A stretch of 35,549 bases of DNA from Balneolaceae bacterium (lineage in GTDB: Bacteria; Bacteroidota; Rhodothermia; Balneolales; Balneolaceae), in NCBI GenBank assembly GCA_007134085.1, contig SLLL01000040.1, positions 1 through 35,549 on the forward strand, in the 5' to 3' direction. Below, one piece after another: positions 17,682-26,499 of this stretch; position 1 is the stretch's first letter, and every line of letters begins with the position of its first letter. The notes below the pieces were generated by a model that was not told where the DNA came from, ran no database searches, and was given only the letters and a program-made list of their open reading frames with translations. Position numbers and translations under genes: made by a program.

Positions 17682-18197
17682 ATGTATGTACATATGAATA
17701 TGACAGAATCACTTCGGGGAATAAAAATAATTGGGATAATCCTGATTATCTATGCAGCACTGGTTGCAACGCACGAGGGGGAGTTTTGGCCATTCAGTAT
17801 CTACCCGATGTTTTCCCAGGCCGGCAATCCATGGACCCGGGCAATGGTGTTGGATGTAACCGAATTGCCTGATCATATCATTTGGCAGGAACACCAACTG
17901 GATCAAAAAATTGCCCCTCCGGTACCCTTGAGATCCATTGGTGTGGATCAGATCGACTATTCCAATTTTATATCAAAAACCGAAGAGTGGACTCCTACCC
18001 GCCTTGATGCTTTACGGCAAATGCTTGGCCCCAGCAACATTCAAGACAGGCGTTGGATGGCAGCAAAAGTTCACGGCACACTTGTAGGTGAGGATTCTGT
18101 TTCGGTTACCATTCAACCTTTTTTGCTGGTAACTGCTGATTCAATATATACAAATCCCAACCTGCCACCCGGTTATTACCAAAAGGGGGCGCAGTAA
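17682..18197 (+). CDS. Small single-pass membrane protein, module A partner
   Basis: I do not recognise the family. The 171-residue protein has one membrane segment (about 12-30, IKIIGIILIIYAALVAT) and then a soluble domain, presumably outside the cytoplasm. Right after the membrane segment comes EFWPFSIYPMF (34-44) and RAMVLDV (53-59), then PPVPLRSI (79-86). The same motifs, at nearly the same positions, occur in the 158-residue protein at 20198-20674. The stop is 1 bp before the start of the HTTM-like gene, so the two are surely co-transcribed. In-frame ATGs at 17694 and 17700 are equally plausible starts; no Shine-Dalgarno decides. Function is unknown; a partner or subunit of the membrane protein is the natural guess. 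Confidence 0.85.
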   Translation: MYVHMNMTESLRGIKIIGIILIIYAALVATHEGEFWPFSIYPMFSQAGNPWTRAMVLDVTELPDHIIWQEHQLDQKIAPPVPLRSIGVDQIDYSNFISKTEEWTPTRLDALRQMLGPSNIQDRRWMAAKVHGTLVGEDSVSVTIQPFLLVTADSIYTNPNLPPGYYQKGAQ

Positions 18198-18198
18198 G

Positions 18199-19089
18199 AT
18201 GGCCTGGATTAAATCCATAACACGAGGGCTATTTGAACCGGAGCGTAACACTTCACCCGGTGAGTTATGGTTTTTTAAGTTTTTTGAACTCTTTGTGGTT
18301 TGTTACACCATCTACTTTGTTTGGAAATGGGGGTGGTACACACAACTCAGAAATGTTGAAGTGGTGCTGCCGCTGGGCCTTGCCAACTACATTGATGTTT
18401 CACTTTTTTTTGATCACTATCTTACCCTGATCAATGCTGCTGTCATCACACTGCTCATCACTCTTTGTTTCTTGAGGAAAGGCCCTAAATGGCTCTATAT
18501 GGTTGTTTTGGTTCTTTTCCATCTACAGCATGTAATACGCTTTTCACAGGGTGAAATACCGCACAGCCAGCACCTTATTGGTATGTCTGTTTTTTGCTTT
18601 GCTATTGGAGCGTGGTTCTTCCCGGGCCATAAGCAGATGCCACGGTTTGTGATGGGTGCCATCATCTTTTTTATCGGGCTGGGTTACACTTCCGCTTTCT
18701 TCGCAAAGCTGATCGGTACGGGTATAAACTGGTACGATGGCAGGCACCTTTGGTTATGGATAAGCGAAAAGAGTATCGATATTCTATCACGCGAAGGTGT
18801 GTACAGCCCAAACTTTTTACAGCAACTGGCACTGAACAGCACTGCCATAGCTTCTGTAATTTTATTGATTGGCTGGTTTACAGAACTAATCGGCTTTACA
18901 ATGTGGTGGCACAAATTACGGCCATATACCACCACACTTCTCATCGGCATGCATTTTGGAATTACACTTACCATGAACATTCGGTTTGACGCATTTGTGA
19001 TGCAACTGATACTTGTTGGCTTCCCCTGGTATCTGCTGATTGACAACGTGGTAAAATCAGCACCGCAGTGGCTTGAAAAAATTATCTGA
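18199..19089 (+). CDS. HTTM-like multi-pass membrane protein, module A
   Basis: The 296-residue protein has about six to eight hydrophobic segments and resembles the HTTM (vitamin-K-dependent carboxylase-like) membrane superfamily. Points of resemblance to the neighbour at 19082-20194 are TSAFFAKLIGTGINW with Lys170, a TEL/FEI-type helix start, and HFGITLTMNIRF (252-263) near the C-terminus, followed by a W-containing segment. These are spaced as in the neighbour (Lys to His about 80 residues). No catalytic activity can be claimed. It follows the small membrane protein by 1 bp, and its last 8 bases overlap the end of the convergent HTTM-like gene. The N-terminal half is less clearly HTTM-like than the neighbour's. 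Confidence 0.75.
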   Translation: MAWIKSITRGLFEPERNTSPGELWFFKFFELFVVCYTIYFVWKWGWYTQLRNVEVVLPLGLANYIDVSLFFDHYLTLINAAVITLLITLCFLRKGPKWLYMVVLVLFHLQHVIRFSQGEIPHSQHLIGMSVFCFAIGAWFFPGHKQMPRFVMGAIIFFIGLGYTSAFFAKLIGTGINWYDGRHLWLWISEKSIDILSREGVYSPNFLQQLALNSTAIASVILLIGWFTELIGFTMWWHKLRPYTTTLLIGMHFGITLTMNIRFDAFVMQLILVGFPWYLLIDNVVKSAPQWLEKII

Positions 19090-20194
19090 CCTTCTTTTTC
19101 TTCAGCACTGCTGTTGCCATTTTTTTAAACCCAACAATGGCAACAAACAGAAAAGCAGTGGTTACAAGCACAAACTCATGAAGCATCAGGTCTGTCTGGC
19201 TGAGGGCGATATTTTGGGCGCTTAGCAATTTTATAGGCAGAAAAATCAATAAAACCATTCCGGAAAAGAGAAGAACAGCACGCTTGCCTGATTTAATGCC
19301 GGTTACCCCGCTAAAGCGAACATATTGCGAACGGATAGTTGAATAAATATTTTCCCAGTTTAGAAAAACAGCATATGCCAAAAAGTTTGGCAGAAAAGCG
19401 ATGTTGAGTGTCATCATTGTGGAGAAGTGAAACACCACGGCAAACCCCACAAACAGCCGAAACCATGATGCTTTGAAAAGTGCTACGATGAACCCTATCT
19501 CAAAAAGAATGGTGAGCCAGTCAAGCAGTTCCCAGAAAATTACATTATCAAATCCTACTGCCCAACCCGCCAGCAGTGCCTGCCGCTCTCTGATAAAAAA
19601 CTGGTTGAACAGATGGCCCTGAGTTGCTTGGGTAGAGGGATCTAACCAACCACCTAATATTTTAGGAAAACCTGCCGTAAACATCATAAAAGCCACAAAA
19701 AGGGCAAGAAGTGTTAACGGCCAGCTCTCTGGGTTAGCAATTTTTTTCTTCCTCATGGAATCAACAGAGTAAGCATAGCCCCAATTGCTGAATGCCATTA
19801 TAATTGGCACCAATGGCACAACAATCTCGTGGTTTACTTTCCCGATGCTGTAAATAAATCCCTGAAGAATCAGGATTGAAATTCCAGTTAGGACGGATGC
19901 CCACTTTGTATAATAACCTGCCAGCATCGCAAATAGAGAGATAACCAAAATAGTATGAACCAGCTGGAAAATGGCTAATGGCGGAAACCCATCAAAAATG
20001 CGTAAAGGCCCCGGTGAAGGTGCGTAAAAGTCATTAGGGAGCGATGCCAGAAAACCGAAATGCCCCATTCCCATTCCGGGAATTAAGAACAACAAAATGA
20101 ATAGGGAGGTAAATATACGAAGTAGTGCCAGCCCTTCTACTGAAACAGAAAATGAATTAAAAATCCAATTATCGAAGCGTTTCTTAAACCTCAT
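19082..20194 (-). CDS. HTTM-domain-like membrane protein, module B
   Basis: The 370-residue protein has eight or so membrane segments. It starts with the HTTM-style LALLRIFTSLFILLF, followed by a periplasmic loop with FYAPSPGPL. Later come MFTAGFPKILGGW with Lys178, and HFSTMMTLNIAF (256-267), which match the other module's protein. HTTM proteins include the gamma-glutamyl carboxylase, but bacterial members are mostly uncharacterised, and the conserved Lys and His here are only suggestive. The start follows 3 bp after the stop of the small partner gene (20198-20674), and the 3' end overlaps the convergent gene by 8 bp. The C-terminus is basic (KKKKVR), likely cytoplasmic. Confidence 0.8.
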   Translation of the reverse strand: MRFKKRFDNWIFNSFSVSVEGLALLRIFTSLFILLFLIPGMGMGHFGFLASLPNDFYAPSPGPLRIFDGFPPLAIFQLVHTILVISLFAMLAGYYTKWASVLTGISILILQGFIYSIGKVNHEIVVPLVPIIMAFSNWGYAYSVDSMRKKKIANPESWPLTLLALFVAFMMFTAGFPKILGGWLDPSTQATQGHLFNQFFIRERQALLAGWAVGFDNVIFWELLDWLTILFEIGFIVALFKASWFRLFVGFAVVFHFSTMMTLNIAFLPNFLAYAVFLNWENIYSTIRSQYVRFSGVTGIKSGKRAVLLFSGMVLLIFLPIKLLSAQNIALSQTDLMLHEFVLVTTAFLFVAIVGFKKMATAVLKKKKVR

Positions 20195-20197
20195 ACA

Positions 20198-20674
20198 TCA
20201 AAATTGAAGCCTGATCCGGTTGGTTTCCATTGCCATATCGAGAACAGCTCCATCTTCAGTTTGGCGATAATATTCCGTCAGTTCTATAATGTACATCGTG
20301 TTTGGAGAAAAACCGGAAATCTCTGTTGCTCTTCTTTGGAGCCAAGCGCGGCCATCATTCGAAATTTGTTGAACCGCTTCATCATCCGAAAAATGCGTTC
20401 GTACAAATCCGGGAATTTGTGAGAGTGGTATCTCTGGGAAAAAATCCTGAGGAGACATATCGAGTGAGCGCTGGCGATGCATGGTTTCCACATCAATTAC
20501 AGTTCTTTTAATTTCGAATCCATCATCATAAACATGTACACTTTTAAAGCCGGGAAATACAAATGCCGGCCACGGCTCAGCATCGTAATATCCAACAATA
20601 CCCACTACTGCATACTGCAAAGGAAGGTAGATAAGAATACAAATAAACAGAGTTCGAACAGCCTTGCGGTTCAT
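20198..20674 (-). CDS. Small single-pass membrane protein, module B partner
   Basis: The 158-residue protein has one N-terminal membrane segment (about 8-28, LFICILIYLPLQYAVVGIV) and a soluble domain. It shares EPWPAFVFPGF (33-43), RTVIDV (57-62) and PEIPLSQI (80-87) with the small protein of module A (17682-18197), in the same order and at the same distances. The C-terminal half is different in sequence (QISNDGRAWLQRRATEISGF, a strand-rich end). Family unknown. It is the first gene of a two-gene unit with the HTTM-like protein, 3 bp apart, and is divergent from the GT4 gene across 106 bp. A chaperone, subunit or substrate of the membrane partner are all possible. Confidence 0.85.
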   Translation of the reverse strand: MNRKAVRTLFICILIYLPLQYAVVGIVGYYDAEPWPAFVFPGFKSVHVYDDGFEIKRTVIDVETMHRQRSLDMSPQDFFPEIPLSQIPGFVRTHFSDDEAVQQISNDGRAWLQRRATEISGFSPNTMYIIELTEYYRQTEDGAVLDMAMETNRIRLQF

Positions 20675-20730
20675 CTCAATACCGATATTTAGCGGTGGTT
20701 GATAGCATCAATTAACGAGTGGTAATTTAT

Positions 20731-20738
20731 TATCTTTG
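20731..20738 (+). promoter_or_regulatory. Candidate Bacteroidota-type -7 element
   Basis: TATCTTTG fits the Bacteroidota -7 consensus TAnnTTTG and lies 42 bases before the GT4 start codon at 20781. No TTTG box is seen at the expected -33 position, so this rests on one element and remains tentative. Confidence 0.3.
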
Positions 20739-20780
20739 TCTTGAAAACTGAAATAAATCGTTCTGCCTCAAACTGATTGC

Positions 20781-21890
20781 ATGGGCTCTGTACTGCATTA
20801 CAAAACGAACTTTCTTAACAGGTCAGAAACATTCATCCATCGGCTTGTAAGCAATCATCAAAGATATACTCCGGCAGCACTCTGCTACCGAAAGCTACAT
20901 TTTTGTGATGGCCTGCCTGTGCATTTTGTACCGGATGCCTTTTACCAAAAAACAGTCAATGCTGCAGCTTTTCATCTTAACCGCCCCCTTCCTTTCTATA
21001 AAAAAAGTGTGCGGGAGAAGAAGCCAGACATCATACATGCACACTTCGGCTACGATGCTTACAAAATGTTAGCCATTGCCAGGAGAGAAAATATTCCGCT
21101 TGTGGTGAGCTTTTACGGTTCGGATGTTTCGCGCCTCCCCGGAGAATTCGGGTGGAAAATGCGTTATAAAAAGCTGGCACGATACGGAGCGGCATTTATT
21201 GCTGCTTCAGATTTTATGAAGAGGCAATTAATTGATCTTGGGTTCCCATCAGACAAAATCAGCGTAATCTATTTCGGGCTGGATACGGATCTGTTGCCGT
21301 ACCAAACAAAAACCTTCAGCAGCCTGAACATATTGATGGCAGGCAGGCTGGTGGAAAAAAAGGGATTCGAGTATGCAATACAAGCTATTGCCTTGTTAAA
21401 GCTGAAAGGCATCGAGCTGCCAGTTACCATTTTTGGTAATGGGCCGTTGCTCTCAAAACTTAAAAAGCTCACAAAAGAGAATGGTATTGATTCGCAGATA
21501 ACGTTTAAGGGATTTCAACCTGTTGAAGAGATTGTAAACGCGCATAAAAAACACTCCCTGTTTCTTGCTCCAAGCGTAACCGCTATTGATGGTGACATGG
21601 AGGGGCTACCGAACACAATTCTTGAAGCGATGGCATTAGGCACACCCGTAATTGCAACAAAGCATGCCGCAATTCCGGAGGCAATAACACATCAAAAATC
21701 AGGCTTTCTGGTTGATGAAAGAGATGCAAATGGCATCGTCAACACTATTTCAGAGATCATATGCGGCAGCTATAACCTTATGGAAATTGCAAAAAATGCA
21801 CGCTTAGAAATAGAAAGAACTTTCACAATCAATAAGATGGTAAAACAGGTAGAAGAACTTTATGATAAAGTAACACAGGAAGAGTGTTGA
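20781..21890 (+). CDS. Glycosyltransferase family 4 (GT-B fold)
   Basis: This transferase of 369 residues probably adds a sugar to a surface polysaccharide or glycan at the cytoplasmic face. It has the GT-B layout: an N-terminal acceptor domain with FLNRSETFIHRL and DIIHAHFGYDA, and a C-terminal donor domain with AGRLVEKKGFEYAI (187-200), the glycine-rich IFGNGPLL, and the EX7E motif EGLPNTILE (274-282). The N-terminal SETF is common in colanic-acid-type GT4 enzymes. Acceptor and donor sugars cannot be told. The gene is alone on the plus strand and ends 6 bp before the convergent flippase stop. Confidence 0.9.
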   Translation: MGSVLHYKTNFLNRSETFIHRLVSNHQRYTPAALCYRKLHFCDGLPVHFVPDAFYQKTVNAAAFHLNRPLPFYKKSVREKKPDIIHAHFGYDAYKMLAIARRENIPLVVSFYGSDVSRLPGEFGWKMRYKKLARYGAAFIAASDFMKRQLIDLGFPSDKISVIYFGLDTDLLPYQTKTFSSLNILMAGRLVEKKGFEYAIQAIALLKLKGIELPVTIFGNGPLLSKLKKLTKENGIDSQITFKGFQPVEEIVNAHKKHSLFLAPSVTAIDGDMEGLPNTILEAMALGTPVIATKHAAIPEAITHQKSGFLVDERDANGIVNTISEIICGSYNLMEIAKNARLEIERTFTINKMVKQVEELYDKVTQEEC

Positions 21891-21896
21891 TACCGC

Positions 21897-23411
21897 CTAT
21901 CTCAGAAATTTGAGTGACAGCCAATCCCGAAGCTTACCCCAATCACTCTTTGTGATAACACCAAAAGCTGTGGCTGTAACTGCGAATAAAAATAGATATG
22001 TAAAAAGGGAGAATAGCAGGCCGGTTAACACGCTATCAGCCGCAATATATGTAACACGGCTATACCACACCGGAATAGCACTACCGGCAGCTATCAACAA
22101 AACTTTACTGTAAAAAGGGAATGGCAAAACTTTGCTTGCCGGCAGTTGCATGTGGCCACCAATACGCCGGAGAGTAATGAGCCAGTTGTAAAAATTGGCT
22201 ATGAAGGTGCCTGCTGCGGTACCAATAATTCCGAAATAAATAGTAAGTGGAATGCTCAGAATAATATTTGCCACCACAAGATTAAGGCTTAGATAAAATA
22301 CCCCTTTTGTATCTCCAAAAGCCTGCAAAATGCTGCCATAATTGGTTACGCGCAGCAGTACAATGAGATTAAAAATCTGGAATGGAATTACCGAGTTTCT
22401 GTAATCAGTACCCTCTGATTCGGCTACAATTGCAATCAAGTCCGATGCGATAATGATAGAAACTACGGTTAGCGGTACCACGAGCAGGCTCACTTTTTCA
22501 ACTGCTTTATACCACAGCGCAAGCAGCTCTTCACGCTTATCTTCCAGCTGAAATGCTACATATCTGCTTATTAATACCGTACCTACTGCAAACGGAATTA
22601 CCCGAATGATGGGCACTTCTTGTGCACCTATAGTGTATTCAGCATAAGCAGCAGCCGGGAGTAAAATGGAAACCACAAACTTGTCGGTATAGCGGTTAAT
22701 TTTATTCACCAATGATGACAATCCCAGTGGAATTGCAAAATGAGCCTGCTGCCTCATAGTAATGCCGGAATCTGCCATTTTACCACTCGGCAAAACTATC
22801 CTCATCCAGAACCATGAACCCACAAAACGTACAAAAGCATAAAACGTGAGTCCATATATGGCTGCTTCAAGTCCGAATCCAAGGGCAAGTGGCCCAACAA
22901 GGCAAACCAATGTTAACAGGCTGGTAATCATTTCATACCATGCCGAATCCTTTTGCCTGTCCAGCGCTAGTAAAATATTTGTTACAGGCCAGGTTGGCAC
23001 TTCCAGTAGAACTACAAGTGCCATAAATGGCAGCAGGTATTGTACCTGCGCTATACTTTCTGCATCCCACTGGGGCAATAGCTCGGGCGCAATTTGGCTT
23101 ATCCACAAAACAATCAGGGCTGATATTACAGCCGTAGCCGCTAGAATAGCTGTGGTCTGCATCACAAATCCTCGCCGAGCGCTGCCCGATACTCGCTCAA
23201 AATAGTAGAAAACACTATCCGGAAAGCCCATTGTGGCAACATTTCTGGCCACTTCGTGTATCATTAGCAGGTAACCAATAATCGCAAAATCAGTTTTTGA
23301 GAGGATTTGAATAGTGGCGATTACAATGGCAAGATCAATGAATGTGGTTACAATTCGTGCGAATACCACTACCCCTGTTTTCTCAGTGAGATTTGATGAT
23401 CTTTCAGCCAT
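21897..23411 (-). CDS. Polysaccharide flippase, Wzx/MATE-like
   Basis: A 504-residue integral membrane protein with about 12-14 hydrophobic helices, consistent with the oligosaccharide flippase (Wzx, PST) family that moves lipid-linked repeat units across the inner membrane. Supporting features are VVVFARIVTTFIDLAIVIAT at the start, the NKINRYTDKFVVSILL segment and the ADSVLTGLLFSLFTYLFLFA end. The start codon overlaps the 3' end of the GT4-like gene by 8 bp, so they are coupled. The substrate is unknown; adjacent transferases suggest a surface polysaccharide. Confidence 0.88.
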   Translation of the reverse strand: MAERSSNLTEKTGVVVFARIVTTFIDLAIVIATIQILSKTDFAIIGYLLMIHEVARNVATMGFPDSVFYYFERVSGSARRGFVMQTTAILAATAVISALIVLWISQIAPELLPQWDAESIAQVQYLLPFMALVVLLEVPTWPVTNILLALDRQKDSAWYEMITSLLTLVCLVGPLALGFGLEAAIYGLTFYAFVRFVGSWFWMRIVLPSGKMADSGITMRQQAHFAIPLGLSSLVNKINRYTDKFVVSILLPAAAYAEYTIGAQEVPIIRVIPFAVGTVLISRYVAFQLEDKREELLALWYKAVEKVSLLVVPLTVVSIIIASDLIAIVAESEGTDYRNSVIPFQIFNLIVLLRVTNYGSILQAFGDTKGVFYLSLNLVVANIILSIPLTIYFGIIGTAAGTFIANFYNWLITLRRIGGHMQLPASKVLPFPFYSKVLLIAAGSAIPVWYSRVTYIAADSVLTGLLFSLFTYLFLFAVTATAFGVITKSDWGKLRDWLSLKFLR

Positions 23412-24687
23412 CTTCTAAAACTTCGTCAAAAATAGACGCGAGCTGCTTTGTGGTTTGCTTTGCCTCATATATTCCCCGGTCAGGTAGAATAGATTCGGGC
23501 ATAAAAAGTGAGTTGCTTCTGTTCGCTTTTTCAATTGAAAACGACTCTAAAAGTGCAGCGATTTCCATTTTCTCTCCCGGATGAACCTGTACTCCGGCTT
23601 TACTTCTCATGATGATATCTGCCACCTCTGGGTTAGGTGCGATAGAAAAAATCGGGGTATGAACAGAAAGGTAATCCCACAGTTTTGCCGGAATAACTTC
23701 TTCCCTTTTCTCATCAGTGCTAAGCAATAGAATATCAGCATGTTTCAAAACCTGATCTTTTTTTTCGGGTTCAACAGGTTCATGGAACGTAAAATTTTGA
23801 AGTAAACCGGCATCTTTTATCCTATTCATATTTTGTTCATCCGGCAAGCCAAAGCTGTGAATTTTGATTCTTTTTGAAGCTTCATGATTTTTATTCTGTA
23901 AAATTTTGAGTGCCTTCACAATCGATTTCACAGGGCTAAGCCTTCTAAATTGGCCGAAGAAAATCATGTTCAAATTTCCAGGGTCAATCTCAGCATCCCA
24001 TTCATCAACCTCGGTGTCAGAGATGGTATTGGCATAAGAATTGTAAATAGTGGCTGTTTTATCCTCCGGGAGGTTATAAAAATCGGAGTATAAATATTCT
24101 GTGAGCATCGCGGTAAAAATCAACTTATCAGCCGATTGTACGATACGTTTTTCTATCTCCATATCAATGCCTTCAGAAAATGATGACCGGTTGCGAAGCG
24201 GTAAATTCGACAAAGTCCAAGGGTCTCTGAAATCGGCAATGAAGGGTATTTCAAGTGACTTGGAGAGCTTTTCTCCCAGCCAAAGTGATGACCATGGGTC
24301 GCCCGTTGCCCATATTAAATCCGGTTGTACTTGAGTTACATTCTTTTTAATGGAAAAATACCTGGCAAGAAACAGGAATATCCATGAATCCATGGGCGTC
24401 TGTTTATCTATCCAGTCAAGCAAATCTTGCCCTAATTTTGATTTTTTCTCGCCTTTTTTTGACGGTTTTTTAACTGTTTGATCAAATGGAGCACCAACTG
24501 AAATAATTTCGATTCCCTCTAACATTTCTTTTTCATTTTCAGTCATAGCTGCCCCGGGAGTGCCGATCGTCAGAATAACAGGTTCGTAGCCATAATCGCG
24601 CAAGTGAATGACAAATTTGAATGGCCTTTGGGCGCCAACACGTCTTCTGGGCACAAAGTAGGGAGCTATCATTAAGACCTTTTTCAT
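23404..24687 (-). CDS. GT4-like glycosyltransferase
   Basis: The 427-residue protein begins KKVLMIAPYFVPRRRVGAQRPFKFVIHLRDYG, a typical GT-B start. The acceptor half includes PDLIWATGDPWSSLWLGEKLSK and FIADFRDPW, and the donor half includes MIFFGQFRRLSPVKSIVKALKIL and HSFGLPDEQN. The usual EX7E is replaced by EEVIPAKLWDYLS, a version seen in some GT4 enzymes that have PAKLWDY instead. The sugar specificity is unknown. It overlaps the flippase gene by 8 bp and follows the GT-A-like gene by 47 bp on the same strand. Confidence 0.87.
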   Translation of the reverse strand: MKKVLMIAPYFVPRRRVGAQRPFKFVIHLRDYGYEPVILTIGTPGAAMTENEKEMLEGIEIISVGAPFDQTVKKPSKKGEKKSKLGQDLLDWIDKQTPMDSWIFLFLARYFSIKKNVTQVQPDLIWATGDPWSSLWLGEKLSKSLEIPFIADFRDPWTLSNLPLRNRSSFSEGIDMEIEKRIVQSADKLIFTAMLTEYLYSDFYNLPEDKTATIYNSYANTISDTEVDEWDAEIDPGNLNMIFFGQFRRLSPVKSIVKALKILQNKNHEASKRIKIHSFGLPDEQNMNRIKDAGLLQNFTFHEPVEPEKKDQVLKHADILLLSTDEKREEVIPAKLWDYLSVHTPIFSIAPNPEVADIIMRSKAGVQVHPGEKMEIAALLESFSIEKANRSNSLFMPESILPDRGIYEAKQTTKQLASIFDEVLEDG

Positions 24688-24734
24688 AGAAATAAAGTGC
24701 CTTTCAGTGACGCGTTAAATAAGTGTTTGAGCAA

Positions 24735-25712
24735 TTAGCTGTTGGTTAACTCTCTCCAACAATTTTCTGAAAATGTTTTCAAAGCTTGTTTTTGATGCAT
24801 CCATCCAAAATGGAGGCAATATGGAGTTACATAAAAATGATCCCCCTTTCCGGGTAACATAGAGAGAATACGAATCAAAATCTTTTGAAGGGTTCTGTTT
24901 TTCAAGCCTTTTAAATCATACACAAACTGATCACTATAATAATGGCACTTTACATTTTCGAAACCCGGCGTATACTCAGTGAGGCTTTCAATAAAATCAA
25001 GCTGTGGGCTTTCATACCCATTAAGCCAGGGATAGACCTGAATTTTGCAGCTTGCCATTGCCATAGCAAGACTCCATTCACAACTCTCTTCTTCCCTTCC
25101 TTTTTCCTCACGCCGGCTTCTGAAGTGAGTTTCATCCTGCCGCTGGAAATACTCTTTAGAAAGCTCACAAACTTTTGCTGCTGTCTCTTGATCGGCTGCA
25201 TAGATCATACCTGCCTGAACACGGCTCAGGTAAGTTAATCCAAAGCGTTTAAGCGTTCTCTCCCTTCGTCTTAACAGAATGTCTATCAATACAGAGAACC
25301 CTTTTGGCCCCCCAAAAAAAACATCTGCTTTTTCATTTCCTGTTATCGTGAATTTAATTGATGAGAACGACTGCCATAGAGGGCCTGGATCCCGGCACCA
25401 AACGATATCTGAATCAAGAATCAGATTTTTATCAAATGGCATAAATTTCTGAATATTGTGCTTAAAACCGGGGATTGATGCATTTTCAGGTTCAAGCAGC
25501 TCAACACTTTTGAAGAGATAGTGTAGTGAGTACTTTTCAACAAGCTCTTTATGTTCTGCTGAGCAGTAGAGGATTACCGGGCGTGTTGTATCATAACGGC
25601 GAAGTGTAATTACACTGGCTATTACATTTTTGAGATATCCGGCTGATCCATACGAGGCGTACACATACCCTTCGGGTGATTTCGTCTGGAATTTGATAAG
25701 ATTTTCATTCAT
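24735..25712 (-). CDS. Putative GT-A glycosyltransferase (family 8-like fold)
   Basis: The 325-residue protein resembles nucleotide-diphospho-sugar transferases. It starts with SPEGYVYASYGSAGYLKNVIASVITLRR, has the DxD-type metal motif LILDSDIVWCRDP (DSD 100-102), and a later AGMIYAADQETA stretch. There is a strongly charged insert, RSRREEKGREEESCE, near residues 198-212. A precise family was not assigned; family 8 and related putative sugar transferases are candidates. It is first in the minus-strand transcript with the GT4-like and flippase genes and follows mlaC across a 191-bp gap that shows no clear terminator. Confidence 0.72.
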   Translation of the reverse strand: MNENLIKFQTKSPEGYVYASYGSAGYLKNVIASVITLRRYDTTRPVILYCSAEHKELVEKYSLHYLFKSVELLEPENASIPGFKHNIQKFMPFDKNLILDSDIVWCRDPGPLWQSFSSIKFTITGNEKADVFFGGPKGFSVLIDILLRRRERTLKRFGLTYLSRVQAGMIYAADQETAAKVCELSKEYFQRQDETHFRSRREEKGREEESCEWSLAMAMASCKIQVYPWLNGYESPQLDFIESLTEYTPGFENVKCHYYSDQFVYDLKGLKNRTLQKILIRILSMLPGKGDHFYVTPYCLHFGWMHQKQALKTFSENCWRELTNS

Positions 25713-25903
25713 AAAATGCCGGATAAATATACCTCTCTTTAAGCTTTTTGAGGGCTTTGCATAAATCTAATACTAGCAATAAGCCTGAAAGATAATAAAG
25801 TGGAGAGACAAATCGGCAGGGTTATCCCGCATTTTATTTTAGGCTTTCAATTCTTACACCTTTATGAAAAACAAATCTACATTCAGCAAAACAAGGAGAG
25901 CGG

Positions 25904-26488
25904 CTATGCTCTTGCAGCCCGTCTTCTCAAACTCTCCAGAAGGGCATCAAAACCTCGTTGCCGTATGATACTTTGAAACTGCCTGTTGTAAGATTCTGCC
26001 GTAGATACATCATCTATGGTCATGTCTGTAATCATCCAAACGCCATCTATAAGTTCCATTTTATAATCAACCGGGGTGCGAACATTATCCAGTTGGGCAG
26101 TTGTTTCAACAAACGCACTGCCGCTATTTACTTCAATATTATTGTAAACCACATCAGCGCGATAAATATCAAGGCGGTTTAGAGAATTGTCGCGAATTAT
26201 TGTAGCAAACAGAGTAACAAATTCATCTCTTATCTCTTCAGACAGTTCATCGTAAGTATTGCCAAGGGCAAATTGTGCCATCGATCTGTAATGGATTACA
26301 TCATTAATAATATCCTTAAGCTGATCTCGCTGTTCCTGAGTGTAATCTGTGCCTGCTGGCCCCAAAAGCTCTTTAATTTCTGCGTCTCTTGCTTCGAGCA
26401 TCTCTCTGATTTCAGCTGCGTCAGATTCCATTAAACTCACGGAAGGCATCGTTAGTAGCGAGATGATTAAAAAGAGTATTACTTTCAT
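25904..26488 (-). CDS. MlaC/Ttg2D-family periplasmic lipid-binding protein
   Basis: The 194-residue protein has a signal peptide (hydrophobic VILFLIISLLTMPSVSL) and the MlaC fold signature: a helical N-terminal half with INDVIHYRSMAQFALGNTYDEL, strands YKMELIDGVWMITDMTIDDVS, and the ending AESYNRQFQSIIRQRGFDALLESLRRRA. MlaC shuttles phospholipids between outer- and inner-membrane complexes; the related HpnM acts with an RND exporter in hopanoid transport. No MlaE, MlaF or MlaD genes are beside it. Instead it follows a TolC-family gene by 11 bp. The name mlaC is a family label; orthology is not proven. Confidence 0.88.
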   Translation of the reverse strand: MKVILFLIISLLTMPSVSLMESDAAEIREMLEARDAEIKELLGPAGTDYTQEQRDQLKDIINDVIHYRSMAQFALGNTYDELSEEIRDEFVTLFATIIRDNSLNRLDIYRADVVYNNIEVNSGSAFVETTAQLDNVRTPVDYKMELIDGVWMITDMTIDDVSTAESYNRQFQSIIRQRGFDALLESLRRRAARA

Positions 26489-26499
26489 TTTCGTAGTTT

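Noticed and set aside
24942-25238. Plus-strand frame of 98 codons in the GT-A-like gene
   Set aside because: Antisense shadow; composition does not look like a protein and no start signal is seen.
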